Source of the DNA: Symsagittifera roscoffensis | Taxonomy: Eukaryota > Xenacoelomorpha > Acoela > Convolutidae | Direction: 5' to 3' | DNA: 60,000 nucleotides | Assembly: GCF_963678635.1 (NCBI RefSeq) | Contig: NC_087063.1 | Location: 18,585,814-18,645,813, forward strand | Shown here: piece by piece, positions 9,738 to 17,852 of the stretch | Layout of the letters: every line of letters starts with the position of its first letter | Position numbering within the stretch: the first letter of the stretch is position 1 | The notes under the pieces: generated by a model | Database searches by the model: none | The model's input: the letters and a program-made list of their open reading frames with translations, nothing else | Told to the model about the DNA's origin: nothing | Made by a program: the position numbers and the translations under genes

Positions 9738-9832
9738 CCAATCAGCTTCGGCGTATCTCGGAGAGTGACGAGGACACAATGTGTGAGAGTGTGAAGACAG
9801 ACGATGGGTCGAACACAGTGGTGGACTCCTCC
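9738..9832 (+). pseudogene. Truncated copy of the obscurin-like exon
   Basis: After acceptor ttttcag (AG 9736-9737) the frame reads NQLRRISESDEDTMCESV and on to VVDSSC, the same as the exon at 11917. It is cut at 9833 by the LTR of the gag-only element. It lacks a donor site, so a transcript must skip it to reach the intact copy downstream. One residue differs from the intact copy (Met for Leu). Confidence 0.8.
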
Positions 9833-10046
9833 TGTCATATATATATTATTCCTAGTATCTAACTATATATATTACATTGTTGGCGCCATTGGTTTAGCCA
9901 TGTGTTTGGTGCGGCTACCAATTAATTAATACCTGCCAATCTTAGTTAAGTCTGCTGTGTTTTGAGTTATTGTTGTTAACCGTTAAGACTAAAACGAGTC
10001 AGTCTAAATTCAGTGAATTTACGATATTGATTTTACATTTTTCACA
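9833..10046 (+). repeat. 5' LTR of the gag-only element
   Basis: It begins inside an exon and ends with ...tttttcaca; its last base is also the first base of the Gag ATG. It contains AT-rich TATA-like stretches near its start (tatatatattattcc). Confidence 0.9.
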
Positions 10047-11293
10047 TGGCGCAGCAAGCAGGACAAAGCGCGGGATCAGGGAAAAATCCACTGGGGATTA
10101 CGGCATTCTGGCCGAGCAAATGTACGGAAGCACCAATGCTGTGGGAGCATTGGATTACACGATTTACCTGGGGTGTAGTAGCAAAACACTCATTCAATCC
10201 GACGGCATTTTATTTTGATCGGACGCTAACCGCGGCGCAAATTACACATCTGCCCGAGGAGGTGAATGGGAAAAATCGATTGGAAGCTGAGCAGACACTA
10301 ATTTCTAATCTCTACTTGTGTTTGGGGGAACGTGGACAGGACGAACTACATAACCGGAAACCCCATTTGGATCTGGCGACTACCCGATATCCACGGGTTT
10401 TGGATGAATTTGAGAATGTCTTCAGGAAGGAAAGAAACGAAACGTTCGAGACGTATCAGCTACTATCTCGGAAACAACGTGACGGGGAAACGTTGGAAGA
10501 ATTTCAATCCGTATTGAGTGGACTGGCCGCTAGATGCTCATTGGGAGCACTGGAACGACGGGTGTTACGTGACGTATTTATAGTGAATATGTCCAATAAG
10601 GAGGCTCAAATGGAGCTATGTCGTTCAACTAAGCACACTCTAACTCTAGCAAATGGCTCTGTACTTAGGAAAAGTGGGGTTGCTGAGAAAGTCATCAAGA
10701 CCAACGCGCCAAATACTGCGAGCAAACTAACACTACCACCCCCAGCCATGAGTGCGCTGAAACGTCGGGCGGAATTGAAGCGAGCACTAAGCGAACAGGC
10801 GGCGGGGACAAGCAGACAGAGTAAGGCCGATAACAGAACGCGAGAATCTTCACCAGCGGAGGAGGCAGACTCGGATTCGGAGTACGAGCCGATAACAATT
10901 TCAAAATATTCAGGGAACCCAACAACAGCACCCGGTCGGAACGTGGAAGAAAATGCACCAAAGGAGCCTAAAGATGTAGAAAACGTAGCGGGAAGACCAA
11001 ACTTATCCGAAGGAAGCGGAGTTCCAACATCCAAGGGGGTGGACACGGAGGTCCAAACCATGAGCACCGAACAAGGGGGAAGTGCCCCGAATTTGAGTAA
11101 CGAAGGACAAGGGGAAAAACAGCCTAAAAAGAAAGGGGAGCGAGGGCGACGTTTACGCCTCGTATCATATTCTAGTCAGGAATCAGAAGACCAAGATGGG
11201 ACAGGATCAAGAAAAAGTACCAGGAAACGGACGGCGGTATCCAAATTCGGCGGGGTTATGATAGACAGTATATTGAAAGCGAGAACAACCTAA
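10046..11293 (+). CDS. Gag fused in frame to a pol C-terminal tail (415 aa)
   Basis: Uninterrupted ORF. Residues 1-190 form a Gypsy-type Gag: a region with FW near residue 22, then ETFETYQLLSRKQRDGETLE and FQSVLSGLAARC, matching the retrotransposon Gag core, and RRVLRDVFIVNMS. Near residue 195 the sequence changes to LANGSVLRKSGVAEKVIK, which resembles the segment after integrase in the 29.7-30.5 kb element (LDSGIILRKSDLAIKGKI). It ends with a basic SRKSTRKRTAVSKFGG block like the C-terminus of the 48-kb element. PR, RT, RNase H and integrase are therefore deleted in frame. There is no zinc knuckle, so packaging by this protein is uncertain. The start is fixed by the ATG at the LTR/PBS junction. 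The intact frame in a locus full of broken elements suggests recent activity or selection on the ORF. Confidence 0.85.
   Translation: MAQQAGQSAGSGKNPLGITAFWPSKCTEAPMLWEHWITRFTWGVVAKHSFNPTAFYFDRTLTAAQITHLPEEVNGKNRLEAEQTLISNLYLCLGERGQDELHNRKPHLDLATTRYPRVLDEFENVFRKERNETFETYQLLSRKQRDGETLEEFQSVLSGLAARCSLGALERRVLRDVFIVNMSNKEAQMELCRSTKHTLTLANGSVLRKSGVAEKVIKTNAPNTASKLTLPPPAMSALKRRAELKRALSEQAAGTSRQSKADNRTRESSPAEEADSDSEYEPITISKYSGNPTTAPGRNVEENAPKEPKDVENVAGRPNLSEGSGVPTSKGVDTEVQTMSTEQGGSAPNLSNEGQGEKQPKKKGERGRRLRLVSYSSQESEDQDGTGSRKSTRKRTAVSKFGGVMIDSILKARTT
10047..10064 (+). other. Primer binding site, tRNA-Ser-like
   Basis: TGGCGCAGCAAGCAGGAC directly follows the LTR. The complement ends ...CTGCGCCA, as a serine-tRNA 3' end with CCA would. 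Established knowledge: several Gypsy-group elements use TGGCGCAGTCGGxAGGAT-type sites matching tRNA-Ser. The site overlaps Gag codons 1-6. Confidence 0.65.
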
Positions 11294-11483
11294 GGAGGGG
11301 AAGACAGAGAGCGGGACACGAATTAAGCAGGAAGATACACTTGAAAGATGGAGTGAAAAAGGAAACTAAAGAAAACTATTTAAACTAAAACTTATGCCTA
11401 GGGAGAGGGTGGACTACTGCGGGTCCAAAACTCAAACATTCTCCGTCGGATAATTTTAAAAACATTTGTTTAAAAAAATGATT

Positions 11484-11493
11484 GTTGAGGGAA
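11484..11493 (+). other. Polypurine tract
   Basis: gttgagggaa directly before the 3' LTR. It corresponds to the GAGGGGGAA tracts before the LTRs at 6526, 41804 and 48559, the plus-strand priming site in this family. Confidence 0.7.
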
Positions 11494-11707
11494 TGTCATA
11501 TATATATTATTCCTAGTATCTAACTATATATATTACGTTGTTGGCGCCATTGGTTTAACCATGTGTTTGGTGCGGCTACCAATTAATTAATACCTGCCAA
11601 TCTTAGTTAAGTCTGCTGTGTTTTGAGTTATTGTTGTTAACCGTTAAGACTAAAACGAGTCAGTCTAAATTCAGTGAATTTACGATATTGAACTTACCTT
11701 TTTCACA
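11494..11707 (+). repeat. 3' LTR of the gag-only element
   Basis: Nearly identical to 9833-10046; differences include tacgttg for tacattg and acttacc for ttttaca near the end. It is followed at 11708 by intron sequence, not by the exon base that would be expected to the right of the left insertion site. Confidence 0.9.
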
Positions 11708-12011
11708 AGGATTGCAAGTCGCATTTGACCGGAAAGACCGGAATGCAATGGGATCAACAGATAGTTTTAGCGCATGCACAAAAAATAGGTGATGAAAAAA
11801 TATATAAATTGAGATAAAAGACTTCAAAAAACAAGTTAAAAAATTTGATGACCCTAGCGGGATTCGAACTCTAGTACCTAGGCTTATATTTTTAAGATGA
11901 ATGTTTTTTTTTTCAGCCAATCAGCTTCGGCGTATCTCGGAGAGTGACGAGGACACATTGTGTGAGAGTGTGAAGACAGACGACGGGTCGAACACAGTGG
12001 TGGACTCCTCC
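11708..12011 (+). repeat. Second copy of duplicated intron/exon segment
   Basis: Copy of 9507-9832 that continues, without interruption, into the rest of the exon. It contains the unoccupied version of the left insertion site (actcctcctgttcgg). Confidence 0.9.
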
Positions 12012-12146
12012 TGTTCGGCCAGTCGGAGGGTGTCCATGACTAGTACCTATGGCACTGTGGTCAGCAGCAGTGTGGAGGAGTCAATGTCTAGTTGTGCATT
12101 GGGGGGACTTATTGATAAAGTGAACCAAGGTCATCAGGGCGTAAAG
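11917..12146 (+). CDS. Ser-rich linker exon of the obscurin-like gene
   Basis: Acceptor tttttttttcag (AG 11915-11916), donor GTATGT at 12147. It enters in phase 1 (joining the g of 9179 to give GCC) and leaves in phase 0. It encodes NQLRRISESDEDTLCESV, then a Ser/Thr-rich stretch (SASRRVSMTSTYGTVVSSS) and a GGLIDKVNQGHQGVK end. Low-complexity, acidic and Ser-rich, it is typical of an unstructured linker with possible basophilic phosphorylation sites (RRIS, RRVS). No domain recognised. The match of phases to both neighbours supports its membership in the gene. Confidence 0.75.
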
Positions 12147-12513
12147 GTATGTCACTTTTATTATTTTTATAAGATTATTATATATATTTTTTGGAAATAA
12201 TTCTTTTTCATTACATTTATCCGTTAGACAGGCTTAGTTAAGCACTTCGATGTAATCTGGGACGATGTCAAATTGCTTTTACTGTGTTATCTGATTGTTT
12301 TTTTTTGGTTCGAAAACAAATTATTATGGTTTTATGGTTATATGGTTTCATATATTATGGTTAGATTTTGTTCATGGCGTCCGATTGCTCAAAAACTGAG
12401 ACATAGAGCTAGACCATTTTAAGTTGGTTGACAAAGCTGATTCAGAATGGATTGTGTTCTTTGAGCGCTAATCAATTTTAAGTACACAGTTTTGAGGTTT
12501 TCTCATCTTTCAG
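12147..12513 (+). other. Intron
   Basis: GTATGT ... ctcatctttcag intron of 367 bp. No other feature seen. Confidence 0.7.
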
Positions 12514-12717
12514 GACCTCCGCCCAAAATCAACCGGCACTGGTACTACTTCTGGCACTTCTGGAGTGTCAGCGGGACTGGGTAGACAAAAAGTGTGGGAG
12601 GTGGTGATGGGCTTCACTGACACTGACAATACACTCAAGTTGAACCCCGGCGAGAGGGTGATCGTGATCGATGATTCATCGGAGAAGTGGGTGGTGAGAC
12701 ATGCAAACACACTTGCT
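12514..12717 (+). CDS. SH3 domain exon of the obscurin/UNC-89-like gene
   Basis: 204 bp, 68 codons, phase 0 at both ends; acceptor AG 12512-12513, donor GTGAGT at 12718. After a Gly/Ser/Thr linker the frame shows an SH3 fold: VWEVVMGFTDTDN (RT-loop part), LKLNPGERVIVIDDSSEKWV (the conserved L-x-x-x-G-E/D-x-V-x-V-I and n-Src Trp) and VVRH. The last strands lie in a further exon not found. SH3 domains bind proline-rich partners; in obscurin and UNC-89 an SH3 precedes the RhoGEF-PH module. Order here (Ig, acidic spacer, Ig, linker, SH3) is compatible with that family. I did not find DH or PH exons in the next kilobases, so the family name is an inference. Confidence 0.7.
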
Positions 12718-13261
12718 GTGAGTCAATTTTTAGTAAACTTCATTGTTTATTTAACCTCAATGTGATAGCATCATATTGTCCTTGGACAGACTTATGCCTT
12801 TGATCACAGCCTTTGATAGAGATTGTTTCCAGTTCGCGGAAACAACATCATTATGATTCAAATAGCATATTTGAAGTTTTTTCTAAATATCGTATGAGTA
12901 CCCTCTCTTATTTTGATATGTTTTTTGGCGTTTGTCCAACATCGATAGACGACTTGAAAATTGAACTATGATTTTGAATCTGGCGTATTTTTGTGCGACT
13001 TTTTCTGCACATCGAAACGCCAGATAAGATCGAGCGAGGAATCGGATAGAAATACTTTTGAGTATCGAGTACTTTTGATAAATAGCTTAAATCGGATAGA
13101 GTACTTTTGATAAATAGCCTTTTTAATTTCTGTGAAAACTGGAAATCAGAAGTTAGAAAATAAATCTGTAGAGCTCGGCTGTGTGTGGAGGTTTTTTTTC
13201 TTTTATTTTACTAGCCTATGCTGGTTAAACTGCATTTGCAAATTTATTCTCAAACAACTAT
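12718..13261 (+). other. AT-rich sequence, no exon recognised
   Basis: Starts at the GTGAGT donor of the SH3 exon. It contains a short direct repeat (ggatagaaatacttttgagta / ggatagagtacttttgataaatag near 13047-13120). The next exon of the gene was not found here. Confidence 0.4.
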
Positions 13262-13690
13262 GGCGAGGCAAAGAACTATGCACTTTTTGGGAAAAAACGA
13301 TGCAATTTTCAGAAAGGAACTTTTGATTCTTTGGGAAAAAAATTATTGATTTTTCGGGAAGGAACTATGGAATCTTTGGGGAAAAACTATGCAAGTTTCA
13401 GTAAGGACCTATGGACTTTTTGACGGAAAAAAACTATGAAATTTTCTGCAAGAAACTATGGAACCTTTGGGAATTTTCAGGAAGGAATTTCAAACTTTTT
13501 GGGAAAAAACTTATTATCTTTTCAGGATTGAACAATGGAATTTTTGAAAAGACTCTTTGGATATTTTGGGAAGGAATTGTGGTCTTTCTGGGAATGGATT
13601 TTGAAATTTTCAGAAAATAACTTTTCAAGAAAGAATTTTTTGAAAGAATTATGCGCGTTTTTGGAAAGGACTATGGACATTATCAGGCGA
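13262..13690. repeat. Degenerate short tandem repeat, 'aactatgg-tttttggga' type
   Basis: A repeated theme of 'aggaactatgg' plus 'ctttttgggaaaaa' and 'ttttcagg', with spacing of roughly 30-60 bp and many changes, runs for about 430 bp. The apparent small ORFs here are low-complexity by-products of the repeat. Confidence 0.6.
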
Positions 13691-14233
13691 CCTTACACCA
13701 ATCTTACACACCCTCGCTGAATCAAGGCCTCAATTTATTTGAACTGTTTTCATATCCTCACTTCTCTCTGATGAAAGCTAAAACTGTTTAATAAATTCAA
13801 AGTAACTGATTAACAGAGCTGATTTAAAGTCCTACGCTTTCTTTTACAGCATGTCTTACAAGTCAACAAGTCAATCTTCTTCTGTCTCTTTTTTACCGTT
13901 TTATTTTGAATTGTCTCCTAAAGTTTATCTCAATTTATAAACACTTTCAAATTCTTAATGATAGTTTATGATCAATGAAAATCACGCCATCCACTTTGTT
14001 GGAGTTTTTGTGAAGTTTTGTGAAGTTTTCAATATTTCATCGTATGTTGTTAAGGTGTTTATTTTGATCTTTTCTAGGTAAGTTTAAATAAAGATAAGAG
14101 CAATAATCGGTCTTCAAACAAGTTGAAGACATTCAAACAAAATTTCTGTACTATAAATAAAAGAGTCTCAGAATAAAAACTCATTTTTTCTCTTCGCAAC
14201 TTCAATTTTGTGAAATAAATCGAGTTTAAAAGC
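13691..14233. other. Intergenic, no gene seen
   Basis: AT-rich sequence upstream of the serine-protease-like gene. No clear TATA box or coding signal stands out. Confidence 0.4.
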
Positions 14234-16699
14234 ATGATGGAGAAAATCTTTCTTCTGAGCTTCCTGGTAGCTTCGGCTGACGCGTTCGCTTTGAACCAAT
14301 TTCTATTTGAAACTGATAGCACCCAAAATGTGGATTTGAAAAGCATATCTTAATTTATAGGAAGTTGATGCTGCTGCGCCAACATTTTAGCCATTTTTTT
14401 GTGTTGAAAAGCAATAATAACCATATGTGTAAAAGTTTTTTGTCTCAAAAATTATTAAGGTTTGAAGTTTTCTTCATTTTCAACACAGAAATTCAAAATC
14501 ATTTGACTATTGTCTATTTTACTGGACGTTTCGTAAGACGTTTTTTGATCTTAGATTTTTCAAAAAATTGGGAAGTTTAAACTTGTATGATTTCGTTTTC
14601 TTCACAGAGTACAATGAAAGACTTTAAGTTTTTTCTTCTTTTAGTTTTTTTTTCGTTGAGGTCTCTTTGCTCATGAAGTTTCATTTGAATTTAATTTCTT
14701 CGATATGCTTTCAATTCAAACTTAAGCGCACTTTTGAACGAAATATTGTCCAAATAGTAGACGGCACTCTCGTACCCTTGGGCAAATATCCTTTCATAGT
14801 TGTCGTTGAAAAATACGAAGGGGGCGATTATAACAGCCAAACACTGTTTGGACCATTCTGCAATGACCGGGTGGAGAATAATCGCCGGCGTTGTCGACAA
14901 GAATACTTTTTTCTCTGTTTCTTCTCTTTAAAGTCATATTTTACTTCCAAGTACATGCAAATTCATACACCTACAAAGAAGCTGAATGAATATTTTGTTT
15001 TTGGCTTGCCCAGCGGAAAGAAAATTTACCAATTCAATCATTATACTCAAATAAGGTTAATTTCATTAAAAAAAACTAACATGAAAAAAAGTTTCGAGTT
15101 TTATTTGTAAAAATTTGGGCCGCAAGGTCCGGTTGTTTTAAATTAATGCGCACACTAGCTCAACTATTCCAACCTTATTTGATAGTCATAGCTATTAGCT
15201 ACGTAGAACCACCCATTACACCGAAAAAAAAATTTTGGCACTCAAAAAACAGCCGTACTCTAAAAACTCTAACATCTTTAAGGTGTATTTTTTTTCTTTG
15301 AAACTCGATTAGTGAAAATTAGTTTTTCATTTTACTTCTGTTCCTTGACTCTTTTGCAAATATCTACAGAGTTTATTTTTATTATAATATTTGGCAGTAG
15401 TCAGTTTTTATGAGTTTGCTCTCTTTGCGCTACAGCCAAAAACAGCATTTCTGTGAAAGAGAAAGTTGAAATTTTTTTATCGTAGAAATGTCTTAGAAAT
15501 CCATTTTACAACACAACGTAAAAAGGAAATCCGTCCATCACCAGGGAAGGCTATGGATCAAACCGACAAGATCGAAAAGCTTCCGACTATTTGTTTCATC
15601 CATTATCCCGTTCGGGACAAAATGTTGCTGACAAGGCGAATTACGAAGAGTTTCCAACGGTGAGTGCATACGACATTGCACTAATCATGCTCTCTGAAAA
15701 ATTGAATTGAATTCGACTGTCGCCCCTGTGAAGTAGCCATCGAGTGATATGAAGGCTATTGACACTGTTGTTGCGGGGTGGGGAAGCACCGGCGGTGGTA
15801 GCCTATCGCCACAAGATGATTTGAGGGAGGCGAAAGCTCCAATTTACAACCGTGACGTCTGCCAGGCACATTGGGCTGAAGTAAAAACAAAATGCCAATT
15901 TGTACCAAAAAAAATCGAATTTCCCCGTCCGCTCAGAAGTAATCCAATGCATTTTAAAGAAGGCTTACAACGCAAAAATTTACTCAGTTTCCCCGGCTTG
16001 TGTCAGATAATATCTTATTCTGACATATGCAGACTTTTTATGAGCACCAAACGGGGTGAAGGGGGGTTCATAAAGAACGTAAATGAGCAGTAACATTTCT
16101 ACTTTAAAATTTGGCTTTTAAATATTGTGAAACCGAGTTTTTTTGATAAAAAAACTTAATTTGGCGCTTGGTTTTGTCAGTTGGACCAATCGAGCGTCGC
16201 CGACACTCAACTCTGTGCTGGCTATGAAGAAGGGGGACCGAGTTTTTGTGAATATGACGCTGGTGCCCCCTTGTTCACTCCTGTTCCTGTTGAAGGTATT
16301 ATGGGACTTTTTTGGTTCGAGAAAGTGCGTGAATCAACAAGAGCAGCTGGCTAATTGATACACTAGATAATTCCGCCCACAGTTAAATTGGTTATAGTTT
16401 TTTTTAAGTAAAGATTTTCATTTCCTAGTGCTATTTATGCTTAGTTGATTTCAAAAAGCTCTTTTTCTCGGCCCAAATAATTCTTTAAATTATTCCGATA
16501 AGAATGCGACAACCCAGACAACTGTGGTTTTGCTATTATTGGGTTAGCCCTTTTGTGCCCTTTCCCCTGTGGGCAACCACACTCTCAAGGAGTCTACCTC
16601 AAAATCATGTCGTTTGTGGACTGGATTGAGGAAAATGCCAAGTACCATGATGATCCCGACTATGATTACGACTATGATTACTTTTATAACCAGCTTTAG
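14234..16699 (+). pseudogene. Trypsin-like serine protease homologue, catalytically dead and broken
   Basis: The first block (ATG 14234 or 14237) is a signal peptide, MEKIFLLSFLVASADAFA. Further blocks follow trypsin order. Near 14740-14860: IVDGTLVPLGKYPFIVVV, the mature N-terminus, without a basic residue right before it. Near 15540-15700: HPLS then YDIALIML, the region of catalytic Asp102. Near 15760-15860: TVVAGWGSTGGGSLSPQ and YNRDVC. Near 16175-16310: DTQLCAGYEEGG, then FCEYDAGAPL, where active enzymes have GDSGGP, so Ser195 is Ala. Near 16575-16699: SQGVYLKIMSFVDWIEEN, an acidic Tyr/Asp tail and TAG at 16697. No TAAHC-like His57 block is visible. A frameshift and a TAG lie between 15700 and 15740. 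Ser-to-Ala homologues (SPHs) are common in invertebrate immunity, but the extra lesions favour a decaying gene. Confidence 0.75.
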
Positions 16700-16775
16700 A
16701 ACAAGTTTTTGTTAACTCGGTTCGATGTAACTTTTTCGTTGTATTCTTGTATCCACCAATCATTTTAATCACTTA

Positions 16776-16781
16776 AATAAA
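16776..16781 (+). terminator. Poly(A) signal AATAAA
   Basis: AATAAA about 77 bp after the stop codon of the serine-protease homologue, in a position normal for a eukaryotic 3' UTR. Confidence 0.5.
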
Positions 16782-17852
16782 AATAATTTATACCCGTTAG
16801 TTTTTCCCATTCTTCAGTTTATTGTTGGTGTCTTCTTTCACTTTTCAATTTTAATTCAAAATCTATTTCATAGCTTTGAAAAAAACTGAATGTTGAAAAA
16901 AAAAATGAATGAATAGAATTTAATTTTGCTGCAATTTGAAGTAACCCGGTTTTATTTTCAGAAAGCAACCAATTTTGTTCAAATATAAGACTAGCTTTTG
17001 TTCGCCTGACTTAAGCAGTGAGTTCTTCTTAAATAAACAAGACTCCCTTAAGTTTCGAAGAGTTTGGATTCAAAAAGAATGAAATTTTCTTTAAAAAAAA
17101 TGAAAAGTTTTTGCTTTTCTTTGAAAATTCTCCCACCCCAAGTCTATAAGGATTTGAATTGATAGAATCAAATTGGTTCTACGGGAGGCCAAGTAGCTCG
17201 AATTACTCTTAATGGTGCGAAAAAAAGACAGACAAAATACTTGGGAGAGCTACTTGGTCCGGCGTCACCAGGTTATCTCAAGCCACCATTTGCCCCCAGA
17301 TAAATAGGAAACAAGTCAAAAATCTGATCAATTGGTTAACTTTGCAACCCATGCAACTGTCACCACATACTTTGAGTCGCGAGAAGAAATCAAATCTACT
17401 GGGAAAGTATGAAAACGGCAATTCTACGATTGCAGCGTTTTTATCTTTTAACAGGAGACCAAACATGTTGCCTTTTGAGCCAAACTCGAGCAAAGATGAT
17501 TATAGGCACCGGTTATTGTGTAGTAACGCCAGATAAGAGACTAAACGCTGTTGATCTGTATAAAAAATGATAAAAATCTGAGTTTGAAGGCTGCATTACA
17601 GCCACTTTTGAGAATAATACTAATAGTATAACTCTCAAATTTATATTGCAAAAAATTGAATGATCTCGTTGCACTTTTTTGAAGTTTTTTATCTTCTGAA
17701 CAAAATAGCGAACCTTCACAGTTCACCACCAAAATTAATGACCAACACTTATTTCGGTAGTTTTTCACGTTCTTTCATCTTTTGTACATTCATTTCACGC
17801 AAAAATTTGACTCCGTTTTTGGGAGAAAAGTTTTGAACAAAAAAGAAAAACT
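16782..17852. other. Intergenic, no gene supported
   Basis: Contains a 12-bp inverted pair (gccaagtagctc near 17188 and gagctacttgg near 17247) around AT-rich sequence, and short open frames without recognisable motifs. No promoter element can be assigned. Confidence 0.35.

Larger units (their letters stand above)
9507..9832 (+). repeat. First copy of duplicated intron/exon segment
   Basis: Matches 11708-12011 with several substitutions and one indel of about 22 bp near 9677-9715. It starts at 'aggattgcaagtcg' and ends inside an exon (…actcctcc), immediately before the 5' LTR of the gag-only element. Confidence 0.9.
9833..11707 (+). mobile_element. Gag-only Gypsy-type LTR retrotransposon (TR-GAG-like)
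   Basis: Two 214-bp LTRs (9833-10046, 11494-11707), both starting TGTCATATAT and ending CACA, enclose one ORF and a polypurine tract (gttgagggaa before 11494). There is no protease, reverse transcriptase, RNase H or integrase, so movement would need enzymes from a related element; known terminal-repeat elements with only Gag follow this plan. The LTRs differ at about five positions. The flanks do not form a target duplication: ctcc on the left, agga on the right. Confidence 0.88.

Noticed and set aside
10606-11067. Minus-strand 153-codon ORF inside the gag-only element
   Set aside because: Shadow of the intact 415-codon plus-strand frame.
13411-13720. Phe/Trp-rich ORFs on both strands
   Set aside because: Generated by the degenerate tandem repeat; no codon structure independent of the repeat.
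14667-15110. 147-codon ORF as an independent gene
   Set aside because: Only its first half carries the protease N-terminal motif; the rest is intron read-through.
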